DNA of 15,700 bases, taken from positions 1-15,700 of the forward strand of contig JBEKJO010000142.1 of the NCBI GenBank assembly GCA_050011195.1. The letters are read 5' to 3'. The notes beneath the pieces are model-generated. The model did not search any database, had not been told where the DNA came from, and saw only the letters and a list, made by a program, of their open reading frames with translations. The stretch comes from PALSA-1440 sp050011195 (GTDB lineage: Bacteria; Verrucomicrobiota; Verrucomicrobiia; Limisphaerales; UBA8199). Made by a program: the position numbers and the translations under genes. Of this stretch, positions 1-6,581 are shown one piece after another; the stretch's first letter is position 1, and every line of letters begins with the position of its first letter.

Positions 1-98
1 ACTTGGGGACCGCTGCGGCGGTTGCGCCACACCAAGGGGGGCGGGCTGTGGATGTCTGGCCTGGGGGGCAGGGCGAGAGAGAGAAGGGTGCGGAGGCT

Positions 99-132
99 CA
101 AGAATGTTTGCAACATCCTTGAAACATTCTTG
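99..132. repeat. 11-bp perfect inverted repeat
   Basis: CAAGAATGTTT at 99-109 is the exact reverse complement of AAACATTCTTG at 122-132, with a 12-nt loop. The right arm lies inside the 11-bp tandem array that starts at 113, so array and hairpin share sequence. It could be a stem-loop in RNA or an operator-like palindrome. No adjacent gene is known on the left, so no role can be assigned. Confidence 0.75.
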
Positions 133-200
133 AAACATCCTTGAAGTGTCCTTGGAATATGCTTGGAAAATCCTTGAAATACCCTTGAGACATGCCTGGA
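113..200. repeat. 11-bp tandem repeat array, 8 degenerate copies
   Basis: Eight consecutive 11-nt units start at 113, 124, 135, 146, 157, 168, 179 and 190. The consensus is roughly ACATCCTTGAA; units 1 and 3 are identical and later units drift, mainly in the first four bases. The core CTTGRA is kept in most units. The stretch is much more AT-rich than its surroundings. Its one-helical-turn period (about 11 bp) would put equivalent bases on the same face of DNA. It resembles, with a different period, the 9-bp arrays elsewhere in the window. Confidence 0.8.
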
Positions 201-696
201 ACTGGCGTGGGGCTACGGTATTGCTACGGGCCCGCTATGGCCCTGCTCCGGCCCCACCACCGCGTTCCCGGCGGCCCCGCCCAGGCAGCAACGCAGTCCA
301 AGAGGGCAAGAACCTCTCTTTCTTAGTGCGTCTTCGTTGTTCGTTTTCAGCCCGGCGGCCCCGTTTCCGAGCCTGGCCGGCAATGGTTTCCCATCGCCTT
401 CCGCACCTGCCCGCCCGGCCCCCGCCGCCCATTCGCCAGCGCCTTTGCCATTTCAACCGGCGGGCCTCGACCCGCCGTAAAACCATACTTTTCTGCGCTA
501 CGCCTGCATTGACGCCAGCGGCGCGCCCCTCTATGCTCGCGCCATGCGTAGGCAAGATGTCTCGTATCCGCCTCACGCCAGCCGGGCCGCGCGGCTTAAG
601 GAAGACGCGCCCAAGGCCGTCGGGCGGCTTTCCGCCCTCGCGCATAATCCCATCCCCGATACCTGACACCAACCGCAAAGCAAGACGCCCGCACTT

Positions 697-1563
697 ATGC
701 ACCTCCAACAAACCAAGTTCGGAAGCCGAGATACCGGTGGCCCGCAATACTATTTCCACGGCGTGCCGGAACCCGTGAAGGATTTCCTGCGTCGCAAGGG
801 CGCTTGCCCGGTGGTACTGCAGACGCCTTACGGCATCGCCCGCAGCTCGTTCATAGCTGTGGGGCGCGACCATAAGCTCTCGCGGAGCGGGAGGGTGATG
901 GCTGGCAGGGTCGGACACGACCGTATCCAGCAGGCGAGCGGAGAGGAGTCTATTGGTGAGGCCATTCGGCACTGGTATGGTCTGGCGGCTAGACAGGATT
1001 TTGAGTCCATCGAGGTCGAAGCCACTATTCACCCGGGTGGGCACTTCATTTTGACGCCTACGGTCGTCACCATGCGCGGAGCCAAGCGCCCGGTTACTCT
1101 GGAAAAAGTCGCCTCGCCACTCTCGTTCCATCGCGACTATCAGAGCAAGCTCTGGCGAAGGCAGATTGAGGCACGGCAGAAGCAGTCGGCCGAGGAGGTG
1201 GCTTGGGCCGGGGCGCAGATCAGCCGTGTCGTGGAGGTGCATCGCGGGACCGAAGCGCGGAATATTCATGAGGCGGACCTGCTATGCGCGTCCGGCGCGC
1301 TTTCCATATTGGGCGTGGAGCTGAGCCCCTATTTGGTGAAAGGGTACGATTGCCCCCTCACACGGTTCCAGTTTGGCGATCTGCCGGCGTACCCCTGCCC
1401 GATCGAGATCAAGAAGCGCTCGTCAGGTTTCAACTACCAGATCACGCGATACGCAGACTTGCCCCGCGCGGTGGTGCTGTGTATCGAGCACGATTTGGTC
1501 AATCCGCCGGACCACGTTGATATTGTCGAACTGTCCACCTTTGGGGAGTATCTTACGGATTGA
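697..1563 (+). CDS. Candidate type II restriction endonuclease (PD-(D/E)XK-like), partner of the downstream methyltransferase
   Basis: A 288-aa protein that I do not recognise by family. Residues 1-125 look like a separate domain (aromatic- and Gly-rich, ending in a beta-type segment ATIHPGGHFILTPT). Residues 150-190 are helical and charged. The C-terminal part carries PIEIKK at 235-240, an E-x-K signature preceded by Asp residues (D194, D218, D228), as expected for a PD-(D/E)XK nuclease core. The stop codon overlaps the methyltransferase start (TGATG), so the two are very probably co-transcribed and translationally coupled. That layout is typical of a restriction enzyme beside its cognate methylase. 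The ATG at 697 is the first in frame, with no clear Shine-Dalgarno. Being a real gene is well supported; the nuclease call is inference from one motif and context. It could instead be another protein of a DNA-modification system. Confidence 0.6.
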   Translation: MHLQQTKFGSRDTGGPQYYFHGVPEPVKDFLRRKGACPVVLQTPYGIARSSFIAVGRDHKLSRSGRVMAGRVGHDRIQQASGEESIGEAIRHWYGLAARQDFESIEVEATIHPGGHFILTPTVVTMRGAKRPVTLEKVASPLSFHRDYQSKLWRRQIEARQKQSAEEVAWAGAQISRVVEVHRGTEARNIHEADLLCASGALSILGVELSPYLVKGYDCPLTRFQFGDLPAYPCPIEIKKRSSGFNYQITRYADLPRAVVLCIEHDLVNPPDHVDIVELSTFGEYLTD

Positions 1564-3128
1564 TGAACCGCGACGACTTCCAGCCCATCCTTGAAGCAAT
1601 TCCTGCCGCCCGGCAGGAAGACGCCCGGCATTACGGCGTACACCCTTATTTCACGCGCCGTCCGGCGAATGTCGTCCGCAAGTACCTCGAGCGGTATTCG
1701 CGCGAGGGGGATGTGGTGCTGGACCCTTTCGGCGGGACGGGCGTCACCGCCATCGAAGCGTTCCTGCTTGGCCGCAAGGCCATCCAGAACGACCTCAATC
1801 CGTTTGCGAACTTCATTGCGGCGAACATCGCCGACACTTCACTGCCTTCTGTGGCAGCCCTGCGCCAAGGATTTGAGCGAGTCCACGATGTCTGCTGGGG
1901 GACGCTGGCAGAGATCGAGGCGAGCGAAGAGGCGGCGAGACGAAGGCTGAAGGAGCTTCCCTTGCCCGAGAACATTCCCCTGCCGCGCAACTCCGACGCC
2001 GGGTTGTTCTACGATTTGTTTACCCCGCGCCAACTCGCGGGCCTGGCCTTGCTCAAGCAGGCTATCGACCAGCAGACCTGCGGCGTCGTTCACGACTTGC
2101 TGTTGCTGGCATGGTCGGCTTCGGTCGCTAAGCTCAACAAGACGTTTCTCTCCGCCAAGGGCCGCGCGGCCAGTCGCGGAGGCTCGAGCATTTTCAGCAT
2201 CTACCGGTACAAGCTGGCGGCGCAATGCGTCGAACTGCCGATTGGGGAGACCTTCCGGGGCCGATTCCTGAACGTGTTGGAGGCGAAGGAGGAGGTCCTG
2301 CGCCTGCGCGACTGCCGGGCGGGACGACGGGAAGGTGTCCTCGACAGCCGAAAGAACTTTCGGGTGCTCGCACACGACGCCGCAACCCTCGACGACGTGC
2401 TGAAGCCGGCCAGCGTGGATTACATCTTTACGGACCCGCCGTATGGCGCGTTCATCAGCTACCTCGACCTGTCAATCCTGTGGAACCACTGGCTCGGGTT
2501 CCCGGTCGGCCCAGCGACGCGTGAACAAGAGACCATCGTGGGTGGCGAGTGCGGGCACACGGAAGACCATTACAAGCGAAGTCTGGCCCGCAGCATCCAA
2601 ACGTCCCTGAAACTTCTCAAGCCCGACCGCTGGTTCTCCATCGTTTTCCAGCACTGGGACGTCAGCTACTTCGCCACGATCCTGGAAACCGCCAGCCAGA
2701 GCGGGGCCGAGCTGAAAGCAGCCATCACCCAGACTGGCGACGTGATCTGGTCCATGCACAAGAAGAAAAACTCGGCGAGCGTGCTGGCGGGCGAGATGAT
2801 TTTGACCTTTTACAGGCCGAGACGCGTGACCAAGGCAAAGAAGACGAAAGCTCCCGCCGACAACCGCGACCCGCAAGAGGTGCTCTCCGCCGCCTTCGAC
2901 CTGTGCCTTGCCAACGGCCAAACGAGTTTCACCAGCGAGGCTCTATTCAACCGGTTGGTGATAGAGCTTTGGCACCGGCGCGCTCTTGGTTGCTTAGCGC
3001 TCAACCGCGAGGAGTTTTCGACTCGGCTGGAAGACCGCGGCTGGAGCTACAACCCGAAGACTCACCTTTGGGCGAGGCAGGAGGCTCCAGAAAGCAGGGC
3101 GGAGGAGCTTAGCCTCCTCGGTAGCTGA
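1563..3128 (+). CDS. Site-specific DNA methyltransferase (DPPY class, N6-adenine or N4-cytosine)
   Basis: A 521-aa protein counted from the ATG at 1563; a TTG one codon earlier is also possible. It would transfer a methyl group from S-adenosylmethionine to an exocyclic amino group of a DNA base. Visible motifs: a motif X-like segment HPYFTRRPANVV (27-38), motif I LDPFGGTG (53-60, SAM binding), then about 230 residues that may hold target recognition, and motif IV TDPPYG (290-295, catalytic). The order X-I-(recognition)-IV is like alpha-class enzymes. A tail of about 100 residues follows a Lys-rich linker (424-432) and ends in a small helical domain. The start overlaps the previous gene's stop by one base. 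In the genome it would protect sites from the candidate nuclease upstream. DPPY does not decide between adenine and cytosine-N4; DPPY leans towards adenine. Confidence 0.88.
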   Translation: MNRDDFQPILEAIPAARQEDARHYGVHPYFTRRPANVVRKYLERYSREGDVVLDPFGGTGVTAIEAFLLGRKAIQNDLNPFANFIAANIADTSLPSVAALRQGFERVHDVCWGTLAEIEASEEAARRRLKELPLPENIPLPRNSDAGLFYDLFTPRQLAGLALLKQAIDQQTCGVVHDLLLLAWSASVAKLNKTFLSAKGRAASRGGSSIFSIYRYKLAAQCVELPIGETFRGRFLNVLEAKEEVLRLRDCRAGRREGVLDSRKNFRVLAHDAATLDDVLKPASVDYIFTDPPYGAFISYLDLSILWNHWLGFPVGPATREQETIVGGECGHTEDHYKRSLARSIQTSLKLLKPDRWFSIVFQHWDVSYFATILETASQSGAELKAAITQTGDVIWSMHKKKNSASVLAGEMILTFYRPRRVTKAKKTKAPADNRDPQEVLSAAFDLCLANGQTSFTSEALFNRLVIELWHRRALGCLALNREEFSTRLEDRGWSYNPKTHLWARQEAPESRAEELSLLGS

Positions 3129-3159
3129 AATCTATTCCTGGGGCTTCCGCGATGAGGCG

Positions 3160-3222
3160 GGGGCGGCGGAGGTCCGAAATCCGCCAAAACGGGGAATTCT
3201 CTGCGTAATCCGCCCCTTTTTT
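3160..3222 (+). terminator. Possible intrinsic terminator after the methyltransferase gene
   Basis: GGGGCGG at 3160-3166 can pair with CCGCCCC at 3210-3216, followed immediately by six T residues (3217-3222). The loop is long (43 nt) and could fold further, so this is an imperfect rho-independent terminator. It begins about 30 nt after the methyltransferase stop, where one would be expected. Confidence 0.4.
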
Positions 3223-3296
3223 AGGCTACGTGCCGCGCCAGAGGTCGCGCCGGTGGCATTTCCGCCGCTTTCGGGCCACTCCGCCGCCGCCGGGGC

Positions 3297-3334
3297 GAAA
3301 CCCGAAGCCCGAAATCCGAAATCCGAAGCCCGGA
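3297..3334. repeat. CCGAAA/CCGAAG-type short repeat cluster
   Basis: Repeating CCGAAG-CCCGAAAT-CCGAAAT-CCGAAG units. The same word family recurs at 6582-6636 and, inverted, at 6721-6762. These are non-coding in all three places, which points to a dispersed genomic repeat rather than a gene-specific site. Confidence 0.65.
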
Positions 3335-3490
3335 ATGGGATCAAGGCGGGGCTGTTTTTGGGCCTTTGGCAGGTCAAAACGCCGCGGGATGCACAAGGGA
3401 GTGCTTGCGGAGGGATGCCGGGGGATGCCGTGCGGGGTGTTTCCGTAGTACCAGGCTTGTGACCCGGAGCGCGGCCAAGCGCCGGCAGTG

Positions 3491-3598
3491 GGAACCCGGG
3501 CAACTCTTGTAACCCAGGCAACCCAAGTAACTGATTCAACTCAATTAACGCAGGTAACTTGGGTAACCCCAGCAACTCACGCAACTCCTTTAATCCCG
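3491..3598. repeat. 9-bp-period array, 12 units (GTAACCCAA-like)
   Basis: Twelve successive 9-nt units, each with AAC (AAT in the last) at positions 3-5, e.g. GTAACCCAG (3509), GCAACCCAA (3518), GTAACTGAT (3527), GTAACTTGG (3554), GCAACTCAC (3572), GCAACTCCT (3581). Period and phase hold without indels while the last four bases vary widely. Within it, CCCAAGT near 3522 and ACTTGGG ending at 3563 are complementary, so a hairpin can form. The array lies downstream of the converging hypothetical gene. Confidence 0.85.
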
Positions 3599-3638
3599 CC
3601 CCCGCCTCCAGCCCGGTTCGTGTATTCCGTGGTGTCTT

Positions 3639-4598
3639 TCATGGCTCCGCCACCGGCTTGGCCGGCACCACCTCGCCCAGAACCTGCATAGGGCCTTTCC
3701 AACCCCCCTTCTGCGGCTGCACCCCAATCAATACCTTCCGGCCCGGCGCCGGTTCTCCAAACCGCTCCACATACCGCGCCGTGATGTCGCTCAGTCCCCC
3801 CGTCGTCCCCCGCAACACTCCCAAATAGACCGGGTTCCGCAGCTTGTTCCGCTTCGGCCCCACCGGCGCCTCGCCATACACCATGAGGTCTTCCACCACC
3901 GGCCCCGAAACCTTCAGCGCCAGCCGGAACTGCCCGTTCTCCCAGCTCGGAACCAGCGCCGCAACCGAGTTCGGCCCGAAACTCACCGGTGCGGGCGGCG
4001 ACAGCAATAGTTCCCGCCCCGCCAGCGCCAACACCGCGTTGAGTCTGACGAAGAGCATTTGCCCCGTCAGCCCTCCCCACAGCCGCCGCCGACGGCTCCA
4101 CACCTTCTCTCCCGCCGCAATCCAGGCCCGCCGCTGCTCCTCAGTCAGCAACGTAGAACTATAGGTCTGCGACACCGCTCGCATGATCGTCTGCATCCGT
4201 TGTCGGGGTGGCGTGAGGGGGTTGGCAGGGATCACATAGAGGCGGGCATATCGGCGGCTGCGAACACGGTAATAGACCACGCCCCAACTCAGGTCTTTGC
4301 CGACGATGGCGGGAACCTGGGTCTCGCGGATGGCTTGGGCGGCGTAGGCGCGTCGGACGGCGGGGTCACTGAGGGCGGCGGAGACATCGGTTCGGGTGAG
4401 CCAGGCAATCGAATCCACGGACCATCCGGGCCGGCCGCGGAGGTTGGCCTGGATGCAGCAGCAAAGGGGTGGGTCGCCCGCCGGCTTGGTCAGGGCGGGG
4501 GACAGATCGGCGCCGGGGTCGGGTTGCGCCGCCGCCAGGCAGCGGCGAATGACGTTGTGGGCCCTCGGGCTGAGGGGAATGTCAGTTGCTATGCTCAT
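3639..4598 (-). CDS. Hypothetical protein
   Basis: A 319-aa protein, family not recognised. No signal peptide or membrane segment is apparent. Visible points: three adjacent cysteines near residue 47 (LCCCIQ); a central segment with LTEEQRRAWIAAGE then Arg-rich text and LTGQMLFVRLNAVLALAG, which looks like a helical core; and a C-terminal half with beta character and Gly/Pro turns, ending in VVPAKPVAEP. The ATG at 4598 gives a normal N-terminus, and coding-like third-position GC holds throughout. It is divergent from the FmdB-like gene (93-bp gap holding a REP-like hairpin) and its 3' end abuts a repeat-rich spacer. I can only say that it is probably a real cytoplasmic protein. Confidence 0.65.
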   Translation of the reverse strand: MSIATDIPLSPRAHNVIRRCLAAAQPDPGADLSPALTKPAGDPPLCCCIQANLRGRPGWSVDSIAWLTRTDVSAALSDPAVRRAYAAQAIRETQVPAIVGKDLSWGVVYYRVRSRRYARLYVIPANPLTPPRQRMQTIMRAVSQTYSSTLLTEEQRRAWIAAGEKVWSRRRRLWGGLTGQMLFVRLNAVLALAGRELLLSPPAPVSFGPNSVAALVPSWENGQFRLALKVSGPVVEDLMVYGEAPVGPKRNKLRNPVYLGVLRGTTGGLSDITARYVERFGEPAPGRKVLIGVQPQKGGWKGPMQVLGEVVPAKPVAEP

Positions 4599-4618
4599 AG
4601 TGTTGTCTGATTGTATCA

Positions 4619-4642
4619 GCGCCGACTGCGGTCGGCGGCTAC
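4619..4642 (-). repeat. REP-like hairpin, copy 1 (GTAG head)
   Basis: Read on the minus strand: GTAG, C, then stem CGCCGAC, loop CGCA, stem GTCGGCG, C. The 7-bp stem is perfect. A second copy with the same stem and GTAG head but loop GTTA lies at 15228-15251. A GTAG tetranucleotide beside a short palindrome is a known hallmark of REP elements mobilised by RAYT (REP-associated tyrosine) transposases. Here it lies between divergent genes. Confidence 0.7.
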
Positions 4643-4691
4643 GGGGCTTGAATCGGCTTGAGGTTTTTTAGGGGGCGACTATTCTCTGGCC

Positions 4692-4922
4692 ATGCCGATT
4701 TACGAGTTTCATTGCGACAAGTGCGAGCAAGACAGCGAAATCCTGGTCCGTTCCAGCCAATGGAAGGGGACCCGATGCCCGCATTGTGGGTCGGCGAGAC
4801 TGTCCAAGAAGCTCTCGGTGTTCGCATCGTCCGGCGGCGGCAACCAAGCCAGCGCGGCGCCGTCCTGCGACGGCGGCGGTTCGTGCGGCTGTCGTTGCGG
4901 CGGGGGGAAGCACCGGCACTGA
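4692..4922 (+). CDS. FmdB-family zinc-ribbon protein
   Basis: A 76-aa protein opening with MPIYEFHCDKC, the standard start of FmdB-type putative regulatory zinc ribbons. C8-x2-C11 and C29-x2-C32 (CPHC) would bind one zinc ion. After a Ser/Gly linker the C-terminus has four more cysteines (C59, C65, C67, C69) and a His-Arg-His end, which may bind metal or simply be low complexity. Proteins of this family are small, widespread and of uncertain role; the original member was linked to regulation of formamidase/amidase genes. The stop lies 6 nt from the stop of the converging HAD gene. Confidence 0.88.
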   Translation: MPIYEFHCDKCEQDSEILVRSSQWKGTRCPHCGSARLSKKLSVFASSGGGNQASAAPSCDGGGSCGCRCGGGKHRH

Positions 4923-4928
4923 GTTGCG

Positions 4929-5606
4929 TTAGACCACCACTTCCCGCGCGGTGATCGCCCTTAGATCCTGAATGGCCCAGTCGGGCTGACGCAGTTTCAG
5001 TTCTGCGAGCCTGGAGCCGCCGGTCGCTACCGCCAATGCTTTCGCGCCGATGGCTCGCGCACAGCCTATGTCAAAGGGGGTATCGCCGATAACGAGCACC
5101 TGGTCGCCGCGCAAGTCTCCCCCGAGGAGGCGGCTGCCGCGCTGCTGGGCCACGGCGGCGATCCGGTCGCGCTCCTCGTGGTCGTCGGCGAAGGCGCCGG
5201 TTTGGAAGACGTGCCAGAGATTGAAGTGGCGGAGTTTGATCTCCGCGCCGAGCCGGATGTTGCCGGTGAGCAGGCCGAGCAAGGGCGGCTGCGGCAACGT
5301 CTGCAACTCGCGAAGGAATTCCCACACGCCCGGACAGACTTCGGTCCGGCTCTCAGCCAAGATGTGGTCGAGCCAAAAGACGTAATGATCGAAGAACCGC
5401 TGGAAATTATGGGGTGTGGGCGCGATCTGGTGGAACCCGAAGAACTCGCGCACGAGGCCGGTGTCGGTGCGCCCGGCGAAGTTCAAACGGTCGAACCCGT
5501 CCGCCGCGTTGAACTCGGAGGCGAAGGTTTTGGCGAAGGCCTTCACGCCCGCGCCGCCCGTGCGGACCAGCGTGCCGTCAATGTCGAATAAGACCAGGCG
5601 GACCAT
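4929..5606 (-). CDS. HAD-superfamily phosphatase, phosphoglycolate phosphatase-like
   Basis: A 225-aa haloacid dehalogenase-type hydrolase. Motif I is FDIDGTL with nucleophile D8 and acid/base D10; motif II is LLTGN with T114; the likely motif III lysine is K124; motif IV is IGDTPFD with D175 and D179. The segment between motifs I and II (about residues 16-90) is a helical cap, as in Gph-type phosphatases. The likely reaction is Mg2+-dependent dephosphorylation of a small metabolite. Phosphoglycolate is possible, but HAD substrate cannot be read from sequence. The start is the ATG at 5606; no Shine-Dalgarno is obvious. A strong hairpin repeat lies just upstream. Confidence 0.88.
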   Translation of the reverse strand: MVRLVLFDIDGTLVRTGGAGVKAFAKTFASEFNAADGFDRLNFAGRTDTGLVREFFGFHQIAPTPHNFQRFFDHYVFWLDHILAESRTEVCPGVWEFLRELQTLPQPPLLGLLTGNIRLGAEIKLRHFNLWHVFQTGAFADDHEERDRIAAVAQQRGSRLLGGDLRGDQVLVIGDTPFDIGCARAIGAKALAVATGGSRLAELKLRQPDWAIQDLRAITAREVVV

Positions 5607-5654
5607 GTGTCGGGAAAGTAGGCGGCTCGGCGTCCAGTGGCAATGACATCTGTA

Positions 5655-5730
5655 GTTGGTGATTGGTGACTGGTGATTGGTGATCAGTCACCAGTCACCA
5701 GTTACCAGTTACCAGTCACCAATCACCAGC
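5655..5730. repeat. Long hairpin of ACCAGT/ACTGGT direct repeats
   Basis: TGGTGATTGGTGACTGGT at 5657-5674 is the exact reverse complement of 5711-5728 (18 bp), and the 36-nt interior is made of further TCACCAGT/GGTGATTG words that can pair with one another. The element fills most of the gap between the lipoate ligase stop (5733) and the HAD start (5606). It could stop or protect transcripts of the upstream gene, or be a dispersed repeat. It has no T-tract typical of an intrinsic terminator. Confidence 0.75.
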
Positions 5731-5732
5731 CT

Positions 5733-6560
5733 CTACCTCTTTTGGTTGTAGCTGGGTTGGGAGTATTTTTGCCGCACGAGCGCCTGCGTCTGTTCGGCGA
5801 GCGGGGCATCCGGCTCGAACTTCACCCACTGCGCTGCCTGCCCGGAGCACGCCACGTCGCACATCGCCTGCTGCCAATCCGCCCGTGCCAGGGAAAGAAC
5901 CCCCCGGCATTTTGAGGCGTTTTGTGCGCCTGAATCCCAAGACAAAGGCGGACCCCTCACCCCGGCCCTCTCCCCTTCAGAAGGGGAGAGGGGGAACCGT
6001 CGCCCGATCTCCGGCGAATTAAGGTTCATGGGCAGCGGCGATAGTTGCACGGAGCCTTGAATAAGCAGGCCGTCTCGGGTGCGGCGCTGGGCGGCGCCGG
6101 CGATCTTCTGCCCGCGCCAAAGGAGGTCGAACATTTCATGGCCCTGGAAGCATTGGCCGGGCCGGGTCTTGCGGCAGCCGGGCGCAAGCTCGGTGGCGAG
6201 GTTGAGCCGGGCGAACGCGGCTTGAATCCATTCGTGCATCCGCCGATAGCTGTCCGTGGCGGTGAGGGAATACCAGTCGTGGCCGGGCGGGAACACCAGG
6301 CTGTAGGTCCAGTCCGCGTCGTGCGCCACGAGGCCGCCGCCGGTGGGCCGCCGCACGAGCGGGCGCAGCGGGGTCATCTGCTCTATCCCGGCATACTTTT
6401 GAAAGTAGCCAAAGGACGCTGCCGGCTCGGTCCAACTGTAAAAGCGCAGGACGGGCTGGCCGAGGCGCGCCGCGCTTTGCAGCAGTGCTTCGTCCAGGGC
6501 CATATTGAAGGCGGAATCGCCCGGGCCGGATTGGAGCAAATGCCAGGGGGAGGGCATCAC
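5733..6560 (-). CDS. Lipoate/octanoate protein ligase-family protein (LplA/LipM type)
   Basis: A 275-aa protein counted from the GTG at 6560; the adjacent ATG at 6557 may be the true start. It would attach lipoyl or octanoyl groups to lipoyl domains of 2-oxoacid dehydrogenases and the glycine cleavage system. Visible motifs: N-MALDEALL near residue 19; RRPTGGGLVAH (70-80) and YSLVFP, the ligase/transferase core; K152 in GQKIAGAAQRR, the conserved lysine; and C137 in GQCFQGHEMFDLL, in the position where LipM-type octanoyltransferases have their catalytic cysteine. I therefore lean to an octanoyltransferase (LipM-like) over an ATP-dependent LplA. Residues 187-204 (PLSPSEGERAGVRG within) are encoded by a dispersed palindromic repeat inserted in frame, antisense to the element's other copy. 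The segment 205-222 after it is also unlike the family. Confidence 0.85.
   Translation of the reverse strand: MMPSPWHLLQSGPGDSAFNMALDEALLQSAARLGQPVLRFYSWTEPAASFGYFQKYAGIEQMTPLRPLVRRPTGGGLVAHDADWTYSLVFPPGHDWYSLTATDSYRRMHEWIQAAFARLNLATELAPGCRKTRPGQCFQGHEMFDLLWRGQKIAGAAQRRTRDGLLIQGSVQLSPLPMNLNSPEIGRRFPLSPSEGERAGVRGPPLSWDSGAQNASKCRGVLSLARADWQQAMCDVACSGQAAQWVKFEPDAPLAEQTQALVRQKYSQPSYNQKR
5949..6001 (+). repeat. 53-nt palindromic element inserted in frame in the lipoate ligase gene (copy A)
   Basis: The core is CCCTCTCCCCTTC-AG-AAGGGGAGAGGG, a near-perfect stem with a tiny loop, preceded by CGGACCCCTCACCCCGG. It matches 15620-15672 read on the minus strand at about 48 of 53 positions by hand alignment. 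It lies wholly inside the coding sequence, keeps frame and adds no stop. Translated words such as SPSEGERAGVRG come from this repeat type. Confidence 0.85.
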
Positions 6561-6581
6561 GCGATGGGAAGCCGTTGAGGT

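Larger units (their letters stand above)
1..696. other. Left intergenic region with no convincing gene
   Basis: Long open frames exist here on both strands, but they look like products of high GC: low-complexity Arg/Pro/Ala/Gly translations with no family motif. Two structures are visible and listed separately: an inverted repeat and an 11-bp tandem array between 99 and 200. Positions 210-500 are C-rich and featureless by eye. A 40-codon ORF at 544-666 (+), ending 30 nt before the first supported gene, has a fairly protein-like composition and could be a small gene or the end of a degraded one. I recognise nothing in it. Confidence 0.6.
3129..3638. other. Repeat-rich spacer between methyltransferase and hypothetical gene
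   Basis: About 510 nt without a credible gene. In order it holds the possible terminator, a CCGAAA-type repeat (about 3297-3334), a GC-rich stretch, a 9-bp-period array (3491-3598), and at 3618-3641 a segment whose complement reads as a string of ACGAA/ACACC-like triplets (ATGAAAGACACCACGGAATA in part). Open frames across it translate only the repeats. Confidence 0.7.

Noticed and set aside
1..40. End of a gene or hairpin at the left edge (CTTGG ... CCAAG)
   Set aside because: Too little sequence to support either; stem only 5 bp.
235..1269. 344-codon open frame on the minus strand
   Set aside because: It spans the intergenic region and the antisense of the first gene, has Arg/Gly-rich translation without motifs, and conflicts with the better supported plus-strand gene.
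3132..3584. 150-codon minus-strand frame in the spacer
   Set aside because: It only translates the 9-bp array (Leu/Gly/Pro triplets) and the CCGAAA repeat (RASDFGFRASGF).
3491..3598. CRISPR-like array
   Set aside because: Units are 9 nt with no alternating spacer; there are no cas genes.
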